From CAYFXE01 sp964347035 (GTDB taxonomy: Bacteria; Acidobacteriota; Aminicenantia; Aminicenantales; Aminicenantaceae): DNA of 64,000 nt. Shown here in pieces: positions 41,855-50,323 of this stretch (the first letter of the stretch is position 1; each line of letters begins with the position of its first letter). The DNA lies in contig CAYFXE010000012.1 of assembly GCA_964347035.1 (NCBI GenBank), forward strand, positions 1 to 64,000, read 5' to 3'. The notes below the pieces were generated by a model that ran no database searches, was not told where the DNA came from, and was given only the letters and a program-made list of their open reading frames with translations. A program made the position numbers and the translations under genes.

Positions 41855-41971
41855 ATGATACCTCAAGATTATGAGCCTTTCATCGGACTCGAAATCCATA
41901 CCCAACCTTCTTCAAAAACAAAGCTTTCGTGTGACTGTGGCTATATCTACTGGACTTTGAAAGATGATTGA
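41855..41971 (+). pseudogene. gatB: 5' remnant of gatB (Asp/Glu-tRNA amidotransferase subunit B)
   Basis: A 38-codon frame starting MIPQDYEPFIGLEIHTQ and continuing SSKTKLSCDC. This matches the conserved GatB N-terminus (YEPVIGLEIHxQLxTKTKLFCxC) and then breaks off and stops inside the start of ftsE (8-base overlap). The rest of gatB is absent. A TATAAT box lies at 41835-41840. Either a truncated gatB left by a deletion that joined it to ftsE, or a fragment now used as a leader peptide for ftsE. The match is short but specific. Confidence 0.65.
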
Positions 41972-42629
41972 ACTATTTCATATTTGGAAACAGTACCAGA
42001 AACCTGATTGGGCCCTGTCCGATATCACCCTCCATTTGGAAGACGGAGATTTTTTCTTCGTCACCGGTCCCAGCGGCTCAGGGAAGACAACTCTCCTCAA
42101 GATCATCTTCCGAGAGCTCTTCCCGACCCAAGGCCAGATCATCATCGACGGCCGAAACATCCTGAAGATTCCGGCTCATAAAATTTATGAACTGCGAAGG
42201 CGCATGGGCATGGTCTTCCAAGACTTTCGCCTTCTTTTCCATAGAAGAGTTTTTGACAATGTTTCAATCGTCCTCCAAGTCCTGGGAGTTCCACGAAAGG
42301 ACATAAGACGAAGAGTCTTCCATGCTTTAAGGATGGTTAATCTGCATAACAGGATGTGGGATTACCCCTCTCATCTCTCGTACGGAGAACAGCAGAGAGT
42401 CGCTATCGCCAGAGCTATTGTCAACAATCCGAAAATCATATTGGCTGATGAGCCTACGGGGAACCTGGATCCTGAGCTAGCCTTTGAAATCATGGATCTC
42501 TTCAGCCAGATCAACAAACGTGGGGCCACGGTCATCATCGGAACCCATGACAGAGAGCTCATCCGCCATTTCGGGAATAAAATTCTTTTTCTGTACAAAG
42601 GCAAACTTATCCGAAAGGAATCGCTCTGA
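41964..42629 (+). CDS. ftsE: Cell division ATP-binding protein FtsE
   Basis: 221 residues. ABC ATPase that, with FtsX, controls septal peptidoglycan hydrolases. Walker A GPSGSGKTT, Q-loop FQDFRLL, signature SYGEQQRVAIARA and Walker B ILADEPTGNLD are intact. Preceded by the gatB remnant and coupled to ftsX by a 4-base overlap. Confidence 0.94.
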   Translation: MIELFHIWKQYQKPDWALSDITLHLEDGDFFFVTGPSGSGKTTLLKIIFRELFPTQGQIIIDGRNILKIPAHKIYELRRRMGMVFQDFRLLFHRRVFDNVSIVLQVLGVPRKDIRRRVFHALRMVNLHNRMWDYPSHLSYGEQQRVAIARAIVNNPKIILADEPTGNLDPELAFEIMDLFSQINKRGATVIIGTHDRELIRHFGNKILFLYKGKLIRKESL

Positions 42630-43534
42630 TCACCCAAAAATTAAACTATTTTTTCAGAGAAACGGTTAACAATCTCTGGCAGTTTAGAACCCGAAACATC
42701 TTCTCCATAACGATTATCTGTTTTTCCTTCTTGATACTCGGAATCTTTCTGTCTCTCTCGAACAACCTTCAATATGTCGCTAGACAGTTGTCCCAGGATA
42801 TCGCAGTCTTCGTTTACCTGGATAAAAATCCCAAGAATGAACAGGTTCGGGAAATCGAAGAAACGTTAAAAAGCTCTTCTCTAGTTTCTCGGATTCAGTA
42901 CATAAGCTCTGAAAAGGCCTTGGAGAGATTTGGAGAGAAGTTCCCTGAACTTAAAGGCATCATCGAAAACCTAAGAATGAATCCCTTCCCACCTTCGTTT
43001 GAAATCTCGATCGAGGACCAAAGTGTTACTCCAGGCGAGATTCAGTCCTTCATCCAAGACATCAGAAAATCAGAGGATGTTGAGGACGTTCAGTTCAGCC
43101 AGGAATGGGTGGAAAAGGTCCGATCCGTAAGTCGGTTGATCAAGGCCATCGGATTTTTCTTTGGGGGGATTCTTATCTTCGCCTCATTCTTCATCATTTC
43201 TAATGTGATTAAACTCAATGTTTTCGCCCGGAAAGAGGAAATTGAAATCCTCCGTTTGATCGGAGCGACCAACTCGTTTATCAGAATTCCTTTCCTAACC
43301 GAGGGAATCATTCTCGGTATATTCGGGGGAATCATATCCCTCCTCCTCCTGCTTGTCTTAATAAAAATTTTTCCCTTTTATCTTGGATCTTCTTTGGGAG
43401 CTCTCCAAGACCTCATCAATTTCCGGTATCTTTCCGTTTCACAAAGCTTGATACTCATTGCTGGAGGAGCCATTATCGGCTGCCTGGGAAGTCTCAGCTC
43501 ACTGGCTCGTTTTTTGAAGGAACACAAGAGTTAA
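42626..43534 (+). CDS. ftsX: Cell division protein FtsX, probable CTG start
   Basis: About 302 residues when started at CTG 42626, which overlaps the ftsE stop as CTGA and has AAAGGA six bases upstream. This restores the normal N-terminus (LNYFFRETVNNLW) and first membrane helix. The first ATG/GTG/TTG start in frame (TTG 42731) would delete that helix. Four membrane segments with a large extracytoplasmic loop (about 55-170) and the C-terminal FtsX domain (IEILRLIGATNSFIRIPF) are visible. The 3' end overlaps convergent nfi by 41 bases. Confidence 0.88.
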   Translation: MITQKLNYFFRETVNNLWQFRTRNIFSITIICFSFLILGIFLSLSNNLQYVARQLSQDIAVFVYLDKNPKNEQVREIEETLKSSSLVSRIQYISSEKALERFGEKFPELKGIIENLRMNPFPPSFEISIEDQSVTPGEIQSFIQDIRKSEDVEDVQFSQEWVEKVRSVSRLIKAIGFFFGGILIFASFFIISNVIKLNVFARKEEIEILRLIGATNSFIRIPFLTEGIILGIFGGIISLLLLLVLIKIFPFYLGSSLGALQDLINFRYLSVSQSLILIAGGAIIGCLGSLSSLARFLKEHKS

Positions 43535-44189
43535 AATAGAAAGACTCTTCATTTTCCATGAAGATTTGGCTGGCTGTGGAATGCGCCTTTCTCAAAGGCT
43601 CCGGAATTCGAAATTTCGAGCATTCCAGGACAATTCTCACCGCATTCAGAAAATCGATTCTATGCCCCGGGGAGACGAAGATCGGCTTGACGTCCGCCCT
43701 CGTCCTTAAACATATTCCTACTTTATCCTTTTTATCATTCCGGAAAAATGTAAATGCCCCTCTATTCTTGTTTGGTAAAGTAAAGGGAAAAAACGGGGTC
43801 TTAGCACAGCCGATCGTACAAATATCCAGGAGGACTCCGACGTAAGAGGCCAAGCCCATCTTTCGAGGATGGGCGATGCCATTCCCATCAACCAAAATCA
43901 CTTCAGGAATTGTCTTGATTTTCCTATAGGCCGCGATAAACGCAGGCGCTTCTCGAAATGCCAAGTATCCAGGAACGTAAGGAAACTTGACCTCTCGGAT
44001 AGCATGAACTGTTTCGACGAGTTTAAACTCAGGAATATGGAAAACGACAATCGACGCTCCTATTCTTTTCTTGCGCTTATCATAACTGAAGTCCACTCCT
44101 CCAATAAACCCCACCTCTCTTTCGCACCACGTCAATTTCAACCTCTTCGAAAGCTTGAGCTGAAGCTCGGCGGCTTTTCTCAAATCCAT
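43494..44189 (-). CDS. nfi: Endonuclease V
   Basis: About 231 residues from ATG 44189 (GAGG upstream); the extension to 44390 has no support. Cuts DNA near deaminated bases such as hypoxanthine. GGVDFSYDKR (catalytic Asp), PYVPGYLAFREAP and ILVDGNGIAHPRKMGLAS are the family signature. The last 13 codons overlap the end of ftsX on the other strand. Confidence 0.93.
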   Translation of the reverse strand: MDLRKAAELQLKLSKRLKLTWCEREVGFIGGVDFSYDKRKKRIGASIVVFHIPEFKLVETVHAIREVKFPYVPGYLAFREAPAFIAAYRKIKTIPEVILVDGNGIAHPRKMGLASYVGVLLDICTIGCAKTPFFPFTLPNKNRGAFTFFRNDKKDKVGICLRTRADVKPIFVSPGHRIDFLNAVRIVLECSKFRIPEPLRKAHSTASQIFMENEESFYFNSCVPSKNEPVS

Positions 44190-44262
44190 TATCCTTTCCT
44201 CACACCCAAAGAAAAGTTTAGTGCGTTGCCGAACAAAGGTCAACGGCCTCCCCCAGTACAGA

Positions 44263-44292
44263 TTGACATGGGTGTCAGTCTTATCATAAAAT
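44263..44292 (+). promoter_or_regulatory. rodZ-ntrYX promoter, near-leaderless
   Basis: TTGACA (44263-44268), an 18-bp spacer, TAAAAT (44287-44292). The start point would be within about three bases of ATG 44302, and no ribosome-binding site precedes that ATG. Confidence 0.5.
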
Positions 44293-44301
44293 TCTTTAAT
44301 A

Positions 44302-45078
44302 ATGGCGTCCCTCGGACAAGAACTCAGGCGTGAAAGAGAACTAAGGGGGATATCCCTAAACGAAATTGCTGATTCAACAAAAATAAGCATCCGTTATCTC
44401 CAGGCCCTCGAGGATGATGAATTGGACATCCTCCCCGGCCAATTCTTCACCAAAGGCATCATCCGGGCCTACGCTAAGTTCCTTGGTCTTGAAGAAGAGT
44501 CCGTCCTGAACAAATACTATGAAGACATCCTCCTCCGAGAACAGATCCTGGATAAGGAAAAAAAGAGGAAGGAACGAGATTCAGGAGAAACCTCTAGGAA
44601 GACCACAAGAATGCTGCCCTACGGCCTTGCCCTTATCATTCTCATCTTTGTGGTGATTTCCGTTTTTATCTTGATGCCAAAAAGGTCATCTTCTCTCGAG
44701 GAAACCTTCATCCCGAGTTCATCTCTCTCCTCTGGGATCCCTCACTCTCCCCCGGCCTTTCAACAGGAGGCTTTTTTAGGTGTTAAAATCCACCTGGATA
44801 TATTTTTTAAGGAAAAAACATGGATTCAAGTTTATGCTGATGGTGAGTTAAAACTCGACGGATTAAAAAATCCCGGAGAGAGGATCAAGCTCCGAGCTTC
44901 CGAAGAGCTCTTGATCCATTTGGGAAATGCGGGAGGCATCATCTACAGTCTGAATAATAAGGCGGGAAAACCGTTGGGTTCATCTGGAGCTGTTGTCAAG
45001 AATATTAAAATCACCCTTGAGAATCTCCAGGAATTTTACGCCCAAGAAGAAGAGCTAGAAGAAATGGCTAGGACATGA
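44302..45078 (+). CDS. rodZ: RodZ-like cytoskeletal/HTH membrane protein
   Basis: 258 residues. An N-terminal helix-turn-helix (GQELRRERELRGISLNEIADSTKISIRYLQALE), one membrane helix (LPYGLALIILIFVVISVFIL, about 112-131) and a C-terminal DUF4115-type domain (KTWIQVYADGELKLDG). RodZ links MreB to the envelope in rod-shaped cells. Here it is translationally coupled to ntrY (4-base overlap), an uncommon pairing. Confidence 0.88.
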   Translation: MASLGQELRRERELRGISLNEIADSTKISIRYLQALEDDELDILPGQFFTKGIIRAYAKFLGLEEESVLNKYYEDILLREQILDKEKKRKERDSGETSRKTTRMLPYGLALIILIFVVISVFILMPKRSSSLEETFIPSSSLSSGIPHSPPAFQQEAFLGVKIHLDIFFKEKTWIQVYADGELKLDGLKNPGERIKLRASEELLIHLGNAGGIIYSLNNKAGKPLGSSGAVVKNIKITLENLQEFYAQEEELEEMART

Positions 45079-47246
45079 AAATGGAAAAAACGCGAAAAAA
45101 GGGACCCCGGGTGGTCGGGGCCATCATCGTCCTTCTCATCATCCTCTTTTTTGCCATCGAATTCTTCATCAGAGAATCACAAGAATTCTCTCCGACTGCA
45201 TTCACCAACATCCTCCTGTCCACCCTCCAGATCATCGTCCTCCTCCTGTTTCTTATCCTTCTATTCGTTCTAAGCCGAAACCTGATAAAACTCTACTTGG
45301 AAAGAAAGAGAAAGGTCGTCGGCGCTCATTTCAAAACAAAACTACTCCTCTTCTTCACGGCCCTTTCTCTCCTCCCCACCCTCCTCCTCTTCTTGTTCGC
45401 CAGTGATCTGATCAGCCGGAACATCGAAAACTGGTTCAAAACACCCATCGACAAAATATTAGATGACACGAAGAGTCTGGCTGATGGATTCTACCAGAAC
45501 AGCGAGGAGATCACCTTTCACTACGCTCAACAACTCACCAAGGCTATCCAGAGTCGAAACCTTATTGATCCCGACCGCCGGATCTTGTTGATGGACTTCA
45601 TCAAAGAAAAGCTCACAGAATACCGACTGGACGAGATATGTGTCTACCTGGAAGATGAGGAGCTATTCGCTTACCTAAATGCTAGTCTCCCCCTGAGAGA
45701 CTACAGGGATCTCGAAATCAACATCATCAAAAGAGCTCATTTGGGAGAAAAATTCAGCAGCATCGAACCCATGGGTAACGGTGAGATGATCCGACGAGGG
45801 CTTTCTTTTAAGATCCCGGAGATGGGAAACGTCCTTGTCGTCGCCGGAAAATTCCTCCCCCAAAACTACACACAGAGAATCAATAACATTAGCGCCTATG
45901 TCCAGAGATATCATCAACTTAAAATACAAAGGAATCCCGTGAAGACATTTTACCTGATCACCCTGATATTCATCACCCTTCTCATCATCTTCGCAGCCAG
46001 CTGGATCGGGTTTCATCTTGCTAAGAGCATCACCGTCCCGATAGAAAAACTGGCTCACGCCACAAAGGAGGTCTCCAGAGGAAATCTGGACGTTAGAGTC
46101 GAAGATCCTGCCTCCGATGAACTGGGAATCCTGATCGACTCATTCAACCAGATGATATCTGACCTAAAGGAAAGTCAGTATAACATCGCTCAGAAGACTT
46201 CAGAGCTGGAGGCCCGGAAAAAATACATAGAGGCGATTCTCAACAACATATCCACGGGAGTGATCACATTGGATGCCAATGGTGTCGTTTCCACGATTAA
46301 TCCCTCTGCTCGTGAGATGCTGGGGCTGAAGGAGAGGGACATCATCGGCAAGAACTACAGAGAGGTTCTCATCCATGACACATATAAAGAGATCGTGGAC
46401 TACATCAGCCGAGGACTCGTCAAGAAATATAAACTGAGTGAGAAAGAGATAGACCTAAGCTTGAACGACCAAAGAGAGACACTGGCACTCACCCTATCGC
46501 CTCTAAGACAAACCGACAACAGGTTTTCTGGAATGATCGTCGTCCTCGACAACCTGACGCAGCTTATCCAGGCTCAAAAAATTGCAGCCTGGAAAGAAGT
46601 GGCCCAGCGCGTCGCTCATGAGATCAAGAATCCCCTCACACCAATCCAGCTTTCTGCCGAACGAATCCTCAAAAACCTCAAGAGAAAAGAAAAAAAACAA
46701 GATATTGTCATCAATGAAGGAGCCAAGACCATCGTTGAAGAAGCAAACACGATTAAGTCCCTCGTCGATGAATTCTCAAATTTTGCCCGCATGCCGAGCG
46801 TCCATCTTCAATCAAAAGATGTCCACGAGATCCTGGATCAGACAATTGCTCTTTTCAGGAGCGTTTTCACCAAGGTCGAATTTGATGTCGTCCTATCACC
46901 TGAGGTTCCTTGTCCCCCCCAACTCGATCCCGTACAGATGAAAAGGGTTTTCATTAATCTTCTCGATAACGCCGTCGAAGCCATGGAGAAAAAAGGGAAG
47001 ATCGAGATAAGAACGTCTTTCGATAGAGTCAGCCAAAGGGTGAAAATCGAGATTGGTGACTCTGGTCCTGGAATTTCGGAAAAAGAAAAAGGAAAGCTCT
47101 TCCTTCCACATTTCTCGACGAAAAAAAAGGGGACTGGGCTCGGTTTAGCTATTGTCAGCCAAGTCATCACCGAACACGGCGGCTCCATCGAAGTCGAGGA
47201 TAACCATCCCCATGGAGCCAAATTTATCATCCAGATTCCATCATGA
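45075..47246 (+). CDS. ntrY: Sensor histidine kinase NtrY-like
   Basis: 723 residues. Three membrane helices within 1-110 and another near 295-315, with an extracytoplasmic region between. HAMP (about 320-370), PAS (about 385-490), the dimerisation/phospho-His box (RVAHEIKNPLTPIQLSAERI) and the ATP-binding domain (NLLDNAVEAM, GDSGPGIS, GTGLGLAIV) follow. Layout matches NtrY. It overlaps both neighbours by four bases, so rodZ-ntrY-ntrX is one coupled unit. Confidence 0.92.
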   Translation: MKMEKTRKKGPRVVGAIIVLLIILFFAIEFFIRESQEFSPTAFTNILLSTLQIIVLLLFLILLFVLSRNLIKLYLERKRKVVGAHFKTKLLLFFTALSLLPTLLLFLFASDLISRNIENWFKTPIDKILDDTKSLADGFYQNSEEITFHYAQQLTKAIQSRNLIDPDRRILLMDFIKEKLTEYRLDEICVYLEDEELFAYLNASLPLRDYRDLEINIIKRAHLGEKFSSIEPMGNGEMIRRGLSFKIPEMGNVLVVAGKFLPQNYTQRINNISAYVQRYHQLKIQRNPVKTFYLITLIFITLLIIFAASWIGFHLAKSITVPIEKLAHATKEVSRGNLDVRVEDPASDELGILIDSFNQMISDLKESQYNIAQKTSELEARKKYIEAILNNISTGVITLDANGVVSTINPSAREMLGLKERDIIGKNYREVLIHDTYKEIVDYISRGLVKKYKLSEKEIDLSLNDQRETLALTLSPLRQTDNRFSGMIVVLDNLTQLIQAQKIAAWKEVAQRVAHEIKNPLTPIQLSAERILKNLKRKEKKQDIVINEGAKTIVEEANTIKSLVDEFSNFARMPSVHLQSKDVHEILDQTIALFRSVFTKVEFDVVLSPEVPCPPQLDPVQMKRVFINLLDNAVEAMEKKGKIEIRTSFDRVSQRVKIEIGDSGPGISEKEKGKLFLPHFSTKKKGTGLGLAIVSQVITEHGGSIEVEDNHPHGAKFIIQIPS

Positions 47247-48604
47247 TGAACGAGAAAATCCTGATCATCGACGATGAGGCTGGAATATGCTCTTCTCTAA
47301 CCGGCATCTTAGAGGACGAAGGGTTCAGTGTGAAAACTTCAGAGACAGGCGAGGGAGGGCTACAGCTCATAAGAGTAGAGAATTTCGATCTGATCCTGCT
47401 GGATATCTGGCTTCCTCGCATGAGTGGTATTGATGTCCTGAAGAAAATCAAGTCGAGCGAGGAAAACACTCAGGTGGTCATGATCACCGGCCATGGTTCT
47501 ATCGAAACTGCTGTCAAAGCCACGAAGCTCGGGGCATATGACTTTCTAGAAAAACCGCTCTCCCTGGAAAAAGTGGTCCTGACCGTAAAGAACGCGCTCA
47601 AACAAAAAAGATTAGAAGAAGAAAATATCCAGCTCAAGGAGAAGATCAAGACCAATTATTTTCTGGTCGGGAAGAGCACAGCAGTCCAAAAATTAAAATC
47701 CAACATAAATATGGCTGCCTCAACCAACGGCCGTGTTCTTATATATGGCGAGAACGGGACTGGGAAAGAACTCATCGCTCGCTTGATTCACGAACGAAGT
47801 CCGAGAAAAAATCAACGATTCATCCAAATCAACCTCGGAGCGATTCCGGATGATCTTGTCGAGAATGAGCTCTTCGGATATGCCAAAGGAAGTTTTCCTT
47901 CCGCCGAACACGATAAAAAAGGAAAGCTCTTGCTGGCCGACGGAGGAACGCTCTTCCTGGATGAGGTCGGTGAGATGAGCCTGAGAACACAATCCAAGCT
48001 GGTGAGAGCCATCGACGAGCAGAAGTATGAGCCAGCCGGATCAGCCGACCCAGTTTTTATCGATACTCGGCTTATCGCAGCCACAAATCAAAATCTCAGA
48101 GAACTCGTCAACAAAGGAAATTTCAGGGAGGAGCTTTTCTTCAAGCTCAATGTCATCCCGATGGTCATCCCCCCTCTCAGAGAAAGAAAGCAAGACATCC
48201 CACTGCTTATTAAGTACTTCTTGAAATACTTCTCGGACGAATACGGCAAGAAACAAAAAACCATGAATCAGGAAGCGATCAGGGCTTTCCTCAACTATTC
48301 TTGGCCCGGAAATATCAGCGAGCTGATCAATGTTATCGAAAGATTCGTGATCATGGTTCAGGAGGAAGAAATCAAGGCATCCCATATTTCTCTCCTCGTA
48401 GAACCCAGAGAATTTCAGTATGCCACCGCGAGCAATCATGACAAGACGCTGAAACAGGCTAAAGAGCACTTCGAGAAAGAATACATTCACCAGATATTGC
48501 TAAAACATCAATGGGACATTGAGAGGGCTGCTGCTGACCTTAAGATCGAAAAAGAAAGCCTGAACGAAAAAATCAAAAATCTGCGCATCACATTCCTGAA
48601 TTAG
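47243..48604 (+). CDS. ntrX: NtrX-like sigma-54-type response regulator with degenerate GAFTGA loop
   Basis: 453 residues. Receiver domain (phospho-acceptor Asp54 in LLDIWLPRMSG), AAA+ domain (Walker A GENGTGKE, Walker B TLFLDEVGE) and a Fis-like C-terminus (WDIERAAADLKIEKESLNEKIKNL). The sigma-54 contact loop reads GSFPSA (216-221) in place of GAFTGA, so it may not activate sigma-54 polymerase in the usual way; some NtrX proteins also lack this loop. Partner of the NtrY kinase directly upstream. Confidence 0.9.
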   Translation: MMNEKILIIDDEAGICSSLTGILEDEGFSVKTSETGEGGLQLIRVENFDLILLDIWLPRMSGIDVLKKIKSSEENTQVVMITGHGSIETAVKATKLGAYDFLEKPLSLEKVVLTVKNALKQKRLEEENIQLKEKIKTNYFLVGKSTAVQKLKSNINMAASTNGRVLIYGENGTGKELIARLIHERSPRKNQRFIQINLGAIPDDLVENELFGYAKGSFPSAEHDKKGKLLLADGGTLFLDEVGEMSLRTQSKLVRAIDEQKYEPAGSADPVFIDTRLIAATNQNLRELVNKGNFREELFFKLNVIPMVIPPLRERKQDIPLLIKYFLKYFSDEYGKKQKTMNQEAIRAFLNYSWPGNISELINVIERFVIMVQEEEIKASHISLLVEPREFQYATASNHDKTLKQAKEHFEKEYIHQILLKHQWDIERAAADLKIEKESLNEKIKNLRITFLN

Positions 48605-48807
48605 GGTAAGCGCTCCCCAAAAGACCACTCTTGACTTCCTTTCCTTCCCTTATATAAAACATAATCCCTTTGATTTTCAATCTCAAAAGAAAAATTGCAT
48701 CCTCCTTGTTATAGCCTCCAAAGCCACATGATAAATATGAAAGTGGTTCTTTAGGGAACGTCCCTCCCATGTTATAATGGGAAAAATTTTTCGGATAGAA
48801 GGAACAA

Positions 48808-50151
48808 ATGGAAGCTCAAATCGCTGAAATCATAAAGGCGGCCAGGGATTTTGTCTGGGGCCTTCCGTTGATCGTTCTGTTGGTTGGAACGGGCATCTTG
48901 CTGACGATTCTCCTCAGAGGTCTTCAGCTGAGAGGACTCATCTATTCTCTCTATCTCGCCTTCATCAAGAGAAAGGAGGATGATCAAGAGGCAGGCGATA
49001 TATCCCATTTCCAGGCCCTGATGACAGCCCTGGCGGCGACGGTCGGCACAGGAAACATCGCGGGTGTGGCAACAGCCGTGGCTGCCGGAGGACCTGGCGC
49101 TCTCTTCTGGATGTGGGTCACAGGCATTTTCGGTATGGCCACCAAATACTCTGAAGCGGTTCTAGCTATTAAATACAGAGAAGTCGATGAGTTTGGGACG
49201 ATGAGTGGTGGTCCGATGTACTACATTTCGAAGGGATTGGGCTGGAAATGGCTTGGAGTTCTCTTCGCCATCTTTGCTTCCATCGCAGCATTTGGTATAG
49301 GAAACATGGTCCAATCTAACTCCGTCGCCGATGCGGTAAACACGTCCTTCGGTATCCCCGCCTGGGCCACAGGAATCGTTCTGGCCATCCTGACAGCCAT
49401 GGTCGTCCTCGGTGGAATCAAAAGTATTGCCCGAGTGACCCAGTATCTTGTGCCCATCATGATTGTTTTCTATTTCTGTGGTGCCGCCTTGATCATCCTG
49501 ATGAGAATCTCTATCGTTCCTCAAATCTTTGCCCTCATATTTCAAAAAGCCTTCTCCCCGACCGCTGCTGCCGGAGGATTCCTGGGAGCCACGGTGATGC
49601 AAACCATGAGAGAAGGAGTAACCAGGGGTGTATTCTCCAACGAATCCGGATTGGGATCAGCTCCGATCGCGGCCGCAGCGGCAAAAACACCCAATCCCGT
49701 CAAACAGGCTCTGGTCTCTATGACCCAAACCTTCATCGATACGCTTATCGTCTGTACGATGACAGGCCTCGTCCTCATCATCAGCGGACTTTGGGATTCT
49801 GGACGGACGGGTGCGGAACTCACCGCTTTGGCTTTCGACCGCTCTCTACCCGGAGGATGGGGACAATTCGTGGTGACTTTTGGATTGATCTTCTTTGCTT
49901 ATTCCACCATCCTCGGTTGGTGTTATTATGGAGAAAAGTCAATCGAGTATCTCTTTTCTGAACGGGCAGTCAAGATCTATCGAGTTGTTTTTGTGATTTT
50001 TGTGGCTGTGGGCACTCTTCTCAAATTGGAAACGGTCTGGACATTAGCCGATCTCATGAATGGGATGATGGCCTTCCCCAATCTGATCGGCCTCGTTGGC
50101 CTCAGCTCCATCATTGTCGCCGAAACAAACAAATATTTCTATAAGAAGTAA
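48808..50151 (+). CDS. Sodium:alanine/glycine symporter (AGCS family)
   Basis: 447 residues with about ten membrane helices. Family signatures: ALMTALAATVGTGNIAGVATA, GGPGALFWMWVTGIFGMATKY and TRGVFSNESGLGSAPIAAAAA. Imports small amino acids with sodium. A TATAAT box lies at 48773-48778 and GAAGGAAC precedes the start. Palindromic element 3 lies just past its stop. Confidence 0.93.
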   Translation: MEAQIAEIIKAARDFVWGLPLIVLLVGTGILLTILLRGLQLRGLIYSLYLAFIKRKEDDQEAGDISHFQALMTALAATVGTGNIAGVATAVAAGGPGALFWMWVTGIFGMATKYSEAVLAIKYREVDEFGTMSGGPMYYISKGLGWKWLGVLFAIFASIAAFGIGNMVQSNSVADAVNTSFGIPAWATGIVLAILTAMVVLGGIKSIARVTQYLVPIMIVFYFCGAALIILMRISIVPQIFALIFQKAFSPTAAAGGFLGATVMQTMREGVTRGVFSNESGLGSAPIAAAAAKTPNPVKQALVSMTQTFIDTLIVCTMTGLVLIISGLWDSGRTGAELTALAFDRSLPGGWGQFVVTFGLIFFAYSTILGWCYYGEKSIEYLFSERAVKIYRVVFVIFVAVGTLLKLETVWTLADLMNGMMAFPNLIGLVGLSSIIVAETNKYFYKK

Positions 50152-50163
50152 CACAGTGACACT

Positions 50164-50258
50164 GTGAGCTGGGGTCAGGCTTCGTTATCTTGTTGGGTTC
50201 TTAAATAAATGCTTTGTCCTTCATACATTCTTCACGATAAAGCCTGACCCCAGCTCAC
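50164..50258. repeat. Palindromic dispersed element 3 (GGGGTCAGGCTT type)
   Basis: 95 bp with perfect 19-bp inverted ends: GTGAGCTGGGGTCAGGCTT (50164-50182) and its complement at 50240-50258. A small palindrome (CACAGTG-A-CACTGTG) overlaps the left end. It fills the alsT-mgtE gap and shares the GGGGTCAG core with the elements at 17474 and 32943. The best preserved of the three. Confidence 0.78.
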
Positions 50259-50269
50259 AGAGTTACTAA

Positions 50270-50298
50270 TTTACAGCGGTGTGGTTTTGTGCTATCGT
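50270..50298 (+). promoter_or_regulatory. mgtE promoter
   Basis: TTTACA (50270-50275), a 17-bp spacer, TATCGT (50293-50298), beginning 12 bases after palindromic element 3. The mgtE start at 50324 has GAGAGG upstream. Confidence 0.5.
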
Positions 50299-50323
50299 GG
50301 AGGACGAAAATTGAGAGGCTAAC

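Noticed and set aside
42731..43534. ftsX start at TTG 42731
   Set aside because: It would remove the conserved N-terminus and first membrane helix; the frame extends upstream to a coupled CTG.
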